In this document: one piece after another, positions 14,101 through 16,230 of the stretch
Numbering within the stretch: position 1 is the stretch's first letter
Layout: each line of letters starts with the position of its first letter
Assembly: GCA_959020865.1 (NCBI GenBank)
Contig: CAUEUD010000064.1
Location: 1 to 16,230 of the forward strand
Direction: 5' to 3'
Length of the DNA: 16,230 nt
Source: Eubacterium limosum
GTDB taxonomy: Bacteria > Bacillota > Clostridia > Eubacteriales > Eubacteriaceae
The notes under the pieces: model-generated
The model's input: the letters and a program-made list of their open reading frames with translations, nothing else
The model's database searches: none
What the model was told of the DNA's origin: nothing
Translations under genes and position numbers: made by a program

Positions 14101-15391
14101 TAACGTGCTGTGGGGTGACCGGAACCAGAAAACTGTGTGCCTGGTGCGGGCAGACGTTACCGACATGCTGGCCTCCGAGCGGCGGACAAAGGCAGCGCTG
14201 GAAAAGGCCCTGTCGCTGGCAGAAAAAGCCAACCAGGCCAAGAGCGATTTTCTCTCATCCATGAGCCACGACATCCGCACCCCCATGAACGCCGTCATGG
14301 GTATGACCACCCTGGCCGCGGCCCATCTGGACGACCGCGCGCGGGTCAGGGACTGCCTGGATAAAATCGCCGTGGCCTCAAGACATCTGCTCAGCCTCAT
14401 CAATGACATTCTGGACATGAGTAAGATCGAGCGGTCACAGATTACCCTCAACCATTCCGCCATTGCCGTTTCCGACCTGATCAGCCAGCTAAACGCCATG
14501 ATCGCGCCCCAGGCCGCGAACAATGGCCTCAGCTACAGCGCCCGGCCGAAAAATATCCGCCACCCTTATTTTTACGGCGACCCGCTGCGCATCAACCAGA
14601 TTCTGATCAACCTGCTGAGCAACGCCATCAAATTCACACCCGAGGGCGGCAGGGTAGAACTGCTGGCGGAGGAAATTCCGCCGGTCAAAACGCCCGGTGC
14701 GGTCCGCTACCGGTTCAGCGTCAGCGACACTGGCGTGGGCATGTCCGACGCGTTCCTCATTCATGTGTTCGAGCCCTTTACCAGAGGCCGCAACGTGACG
14801 CGGGTTGAGGGAACCGGCCTTGGTCTCAGTATTACCAAGGGGCTGGTGGATCTGATGGAGGGTGAGATTACCGCTGAAAGCCAGGAGCGCGCAGGCACCA
14901 TCTTCCGGGTAGAGCTGGAATTCGCAGCCGCCCAGAGTGCTTCTGAAGACCTTGAAAAGCGTGAGGACGACTGCTCCGGCTTTTCTGGTGAAAGTCTGTT
15001 TGCAGGGCGCTGCTTCCTCATCGCTGAGGATAATCAGATCAACTCCGAAATTCTCAGCGAGCTGCTGAAAATGCTCGGCGCGGATTCCCGGGTCAGGGTC
15101 AATGGCGCCGAGGCTGTGGAGGCCTTTGAGATCACTGCGCCAGGCACCTACGACGCCGTCCTGATGGATATCCAGATGCCCGAGATGAACGGCTTTGAGG
15201 CCACCCGGGCCATCCGCAGCCTGCCAAGGCCCGATGCCCGGACCATCCCCATTGTCGCCATGACCGCCAACGCCTTCGCGGAGGATATCAAAGCCGCCCT
15301 GGACGCCGGCATGAACGCCCATGTCGCCAAGCCTGTCGATATGAAAGTCCTGCGCGCCACGCTGTGCAGGGTGCTTAAAAATAAAGCGTGA
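11111..15391 (+). CDS. Soluble multi-PAS hybrid sensor histidine kinase/response regulator
   Basis: This is a 1426-residue cytoplasmic hybrid kinase with no membrane helix. PAS units: about 15-120, 133-253, 263-385, 386-492 and 502-625, then three weaker PAS-like units at about 650-768, 772-892 and 896-1020, several ending in the xDxT/S-type junction (DITDRE, DVSES, DVTEE, DITRE, DITRQ, DITDS, DVTDM). A charged coiled coil at 1020-1045 leads to the HisKA domain (His1053 in MSHDIRTPMN). The ATPase domain follows (Asn1162/Asn1171, DTGVGM at 1206, GTGLGL at 1234-1239), then a receiver (Glu1306/Asp1307, Asp1353, Thr1385, Lys1407). PAS 1 and PAS 4 each carry a cysteine triad (Cys58/68/71 and Cys429/440/443). 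Signal and final output are unknown; the receiver probably passes phosphate to an Hpt protein elsewhere. ATG 11111 lies five bases after GGAGG. Confidence 0.9.
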   Translation: MIMEEYLSVLEADQTASVLDNAPVAIYVSALDNWELLYANRLAKAHFLEQLLKPGLTCYQAAGQDRPCPFCSAEKMSRETLLVRKFRHPKSGQVYELSGKIVDWAGRPAQIEYIVDITDREREEERSRSLRAELEETFTSIPCGLCVYQFDGVRISPVFHNPAFYEIMGYSDEHIQDIEQSTDFLGVHPEDADTLRQKIQTAILCNGTTHHIYRVFNDRKGGYSWIRLDGSVKEKEDGTKLLYGVYSDVSESVRLEKELTAANEKLEHIVNAIPGGVASYRVEGDRFIPTFYSDGIMALSGHTHEEYRDMVQDDVFDIIYDADQERVHTAARAAVQSGGILDVSYRMRHKDGSLIWIHLNGQRMGPLSEQTEFYAVFTGISDETRLFQSIANEIADGVYVIDKANYDLLYVNASGALFREEQSCAGQKCYEALYSKDAPCAFCTLKTHAPDGKTHSMDMGEDGRFYSTRFKETNWNGIPSYIKYVQDVTEEVRAQKEKERMEEYFQTVVKNLPGGVVVIRCLEDGRMTPEYISDGFAELSGMSLDAVWQTCEQDVMAGVHPEDRKRVNERMAEYIRNDENYCEMVYRLRKGDDSCLWVKNTLSLIQGSGGEKRIYAGYHDITREREEQEMLRRKYNDLILQHYRRPDPDALIIGHCNVTQNKIIEIMDHTGSDLLKTFGNVRESFFTGISRLVVDPDEQQTFLNTYLNEPSLAAFERNETEVVLKSYIKLPREDQGRYVKFKVNLVETPDTGDVTGILTVTDITRQTISERMMGKLAVASYDLVAEVDVFQDRYRIISRGDAYSDTPEQEGIYSEWIGDLLDTRVVPKDKAQVAKLLDVHALPEQLLEKEDYSFSYSVIGEKGELLFKNMTVSALDMRLGRVCLARTDITDSIREQQGLLNVIAYTFEMIGFIDIDTGRTTMYTRQIVLENLPPYVVEDYTKSAGRLAEFYESDEGQDNAQKQFSLDTLRDRLKKKPEGYDFVLPYRLGEEMRYKQINVLWGDRNQKTVCLVRADVTDMLASERRTKAALEKALSLAEKANQAKSDFLSSMSHDIRTPMNAVMGMTTLAAAHLDDRARVRDCLDKIAVASRHLLSLINDILDMSKIERSQITLNHSAIAVSDLISQLNAMIAPQAANNGLSYSARPKNIRHPYFYGDPLRINQILINLLSNAIKFTPEGGRVELLAEEIPPVKTPGAVRYRFSVSDTGVGMSDAFLIHVFEPFTRGRNVTRVEGTGLGLSITKGLVDLMEGEITAESQERAGTIFRVELEFAAAQSASEDLEKREDDCSGFSGESLFAGRCFLIAEDNQINSEILSELLKMLGADSRVRVNGAEAVEAFEITAPGTYDAVLMDIQMPEMNGFEATRAIRSLPRPDARTIPIVAMTANAFAEDIKAALDAGMNAHVAKPVDMKVLRATLCRVLKNKA

Positions 15392-15401
15392 GGATGAAAC
15401 T

Positions 15402-15437
15402 AAAAAAGATCGGCACAATTTTGCGCCGATCTTTTTT
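15402..15437. terminator. Bidirectional terminator between convergent genes
   Basis: AAAAAAGATCGGC (15402-15414) pairs perfectly with GCCGATCTTTTTT (15425-15437). The T-run serves the kinase gene on the plus strand, and the A-run reads as T on the minus strand for the antitoxin gene, whose stop codon touches it. Confidence 0.9.
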
Positions 15438-15670
15438 TAGGCTGCCGCGTTATTGTTGTATTCGATAATCAGCAGTTCGCTTGCCAGATTTTCCGCGGTT
15501 TGCATTAAATCCTCCAGGCGGTCAACGGTGTTACCATCGAAGTATTCCTCACCGCACTGGCAGCATTTTGAGCAGGGTACGTTTTTAACAATCAGGATGC
15601 AGTTTTTTAATTGTGAAAAAAAAGTTGTCTGCGCGGGTTCCATGGTTCCGCCACAGGTAAAACATTTCAT
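15437..15670 (-). CDS. YgiT-type zinc-finger antitoxin
   Basis: This 77-residue protein has Cys3-x2-Cys6 (CFTCGG) and Cys36-x2-Cys39 (CCQCGEEYF), the four zinc ligands of the YgiT/MqsA N-terminal domain. A helix follows (about 48-70, DRLEDLMQTAENLASELLIIEY). Unlike E. coli MqsA it lacks a C-terminal helix-turn-helix, so it probably neutralises its partner without binding DNA as MqsA does. It starts two bases after the stop codon of the DUF4258 gene, with AGGGAG eight bases upstream. The order toxin first, antitoxin second is the usual one for this pair. Two extra cysteines (33 and 37) lie beside the second pair. Confidence 0.85.
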   Translation of the reverse strand: MKCFTCGGTMEPAQTTFFSQLKNCILIVKNVPCSKCCQCGEEYFDGNTVDRLEDLMQTAENLASELLIIEYNNNAAA

Positions 15671-15672
15671 AT

Positions 15673-15999
15673 TTATTTCTCCCTTCGCGTTTTAAGATCA
15701 TCTTCCCATTCTTCTGGATTCGGATAATATGCGGTGATGAAAAAAAGACCTTCGCCATTCGAGCTGACGACAACGTGCAGCCATTTTTCGTTTTGACAAC
15801 GTCCGAGGACCAGACAACTGGGGTAAGGTTTATCGTCGGCGTACTGTTTAATGATTTCACCATGATAGAGGGCATATACAATATCTTTTTTTGTAATGCC
15901 GCGTTCATAACAGCGTTGTATAACATGTCTTGTCATGAAAATAGTATTATTGTTACAAAGTTTTCTCAGCGTTTTAATTGTTAGCTCCATTTTATACAT
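15673..15999 (-). CDS. DUF4258 toxin-like protein
   Basis: This 108-residue protein matches the DUF4258 pattern: TRHVIQRCYERGITKKDI (23-40), GEIIKQYADDKPYPSCL (47-63), LHVVVSS (74-80) and FFITAYYPNPEEW (86-98). DUF4258 proteins paired with YgiT zinc-finger proteins are regarded as type II toxin-antitoxin modules related to MqsR/RelE-fold ribonucleases. Cleavage activity here is inference. His25, Arg29 and His75 are candidate functional residues. The first start is at 15999, which has only a weak GGG before it; a second ATG at 15990 would shorten it by three residues. By eye the pair is much richer in A/T than the rest of the window, which suggests acquisition by transfer. Confidence 0.8.
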   Translation of the reverse strand: MYKMELTIKTLRKLCNNNTIFMTRHVIQRCYERGITKKDIVYALYHGEIIKQYADDKPYPSCLVLGRCQNEKWLHVVVSSNGEGLFFITAYYPNPEEWEDDLKTRREK

Positions 16000-16230
16000 C
16001 CCATGTGTATTTTTATCCTATGTTCTGCTGTATGCGTATTTTCTGTTCTTATCATATCACGTTTCCCCCAAATAATAAACCTTGAAATCCCAATCAACCA
16101 TTTTCCTAAGCTTTTTAAGTGATTCCATAAATTTTCGTCCGTTTTTCAATTTTTTGGGTAATATCTATTAATGAAGCCTTTTAATTCTTAAAGTGGATTA
16201 AGAAATACAATAAAATGTCATATGTTTTAC
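16000..16230 (-). other. AT-rich region upstream of the toxin-antitoxin pair
   Basis: No gene is convincing here on either strand. On the minus strand a possible promoter reads TATGAT (complement of 16051-16056) with an extended TG, and a weak -35 TTTATT (complement of 16074-16079) 17 bases away. It would start transcription about 45-50 bases before the toxin start codon. The remainder is A/T-rich with no clear repeats. Confidence 0.4.

Noticed and set aside
14489..15418. Minus-strand open frame of 309 codons
   Set aside because: It is antisense to the kinase and receiver domains of the PAS hybrid kinase and runs across the terminator.
16085..16190. Small minus-strand frame of about 35 codons upstream of the toxin gene
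   Set aside because: It has no ribosome site and no recognisable family, and it lies in AT-rich DNA; it could be a gene remnant but nothing supports it.
1..16230. CRISPR array, tRNA, rRNA, insertion sequence or prophage
   Set aside because: I saw no regularly spaced repeats, no tRNA-like cloverleaf, no transposase or phage structural genes, and no terminal inverted repeats flanking a gene.

Overview
The window looks like a chromosomal segment of an anaerobic, low-to-mid GC Firmicute of the Eubacteriales. The evidence is AGGAGG-type ribosome-binding sites, an EFR1-type flavodoxin-ferredoxin protein, a VanR/VanS-type two-component system, a TipAS-type MerR regulator, and DUF6434 and DUF3781 proteins. 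Coding sequence is GC-rich at third positions for most of the window. The Eubacterium/Acetobacterium neighbourhood is my best guess, but that is inference from protein style only. All genes from 204 to 15391 lie on the plus strand. A small AT-richer toxin-antitoxin pair lies on the minus strand at the right end.

Layout. 1-203: a structured leader or intergenic stretch with a hairpin-U terminator. 204-773: membrane-anchored M15-type peptidase. 802-1339: TrmO/TsaA-fold protein behind a MerR-type 19-bp-spacer promoter and closed by a terminator. 1435-3367: three genes joined by ATGA overlaps (flavin reductase-like protein, SAP/DUF6434 protein, alpha/beta hydrolase). 3364-4350: MerR-TipAS regulator with its own 19-bp-spacer promoter, whose -35 box overlaps the hydrolase stop codon. 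4356-4811: a GNAT acetyltransferase of different base composition. 4812-5074: intergenic, with nested inverted repeats. 5075-6925: GNAT, DUF3781, a two-helix membrane protein and an EFR1 flavodoxin/2x[4Fe-4S] protein. 7019-8026: C45-type Ntn hydrolase with an operator-like dyad in its leader. 8200-11037: VanR-like regulator, VanS-like kinase and an S11 D-Ala-D-Ala carboxypeptidase. 11111-15391: a 1426-residue soluble hybrid kinase with about eight PAS units, closed by a bidirectional terminator. 15437-15999 (minus): YgiT-type zinc-finger antitoxin and DUF4258 toxin.

How they may work together. The clearest functional unit is the VanR/VanS-carboxypeptidase cluster: a cell-envelope sensor next to a peptidoglycan-trimming enzyme, with a shared AAAATCTTAA element upstream of both the regulator and the carboxypeptidase. 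The carboxypeptidase frame is broken by one in-frame TAG between its first two active-site motifs and its KTG motif. None of the 18 coding regions whose ends I checked stops at TAG. This fits either a fresh pseudogene or amber readthrough/recoding, and it is the observation most worth checking. The second regulatory theme is two MerR-type promoters with different operators: one belongs to the local TipAS regulator, the other (TrmO-like gene) to a regulator outside the window. I see no rRNA, tRNA, CRISPR array, insertion sequence or prophage.
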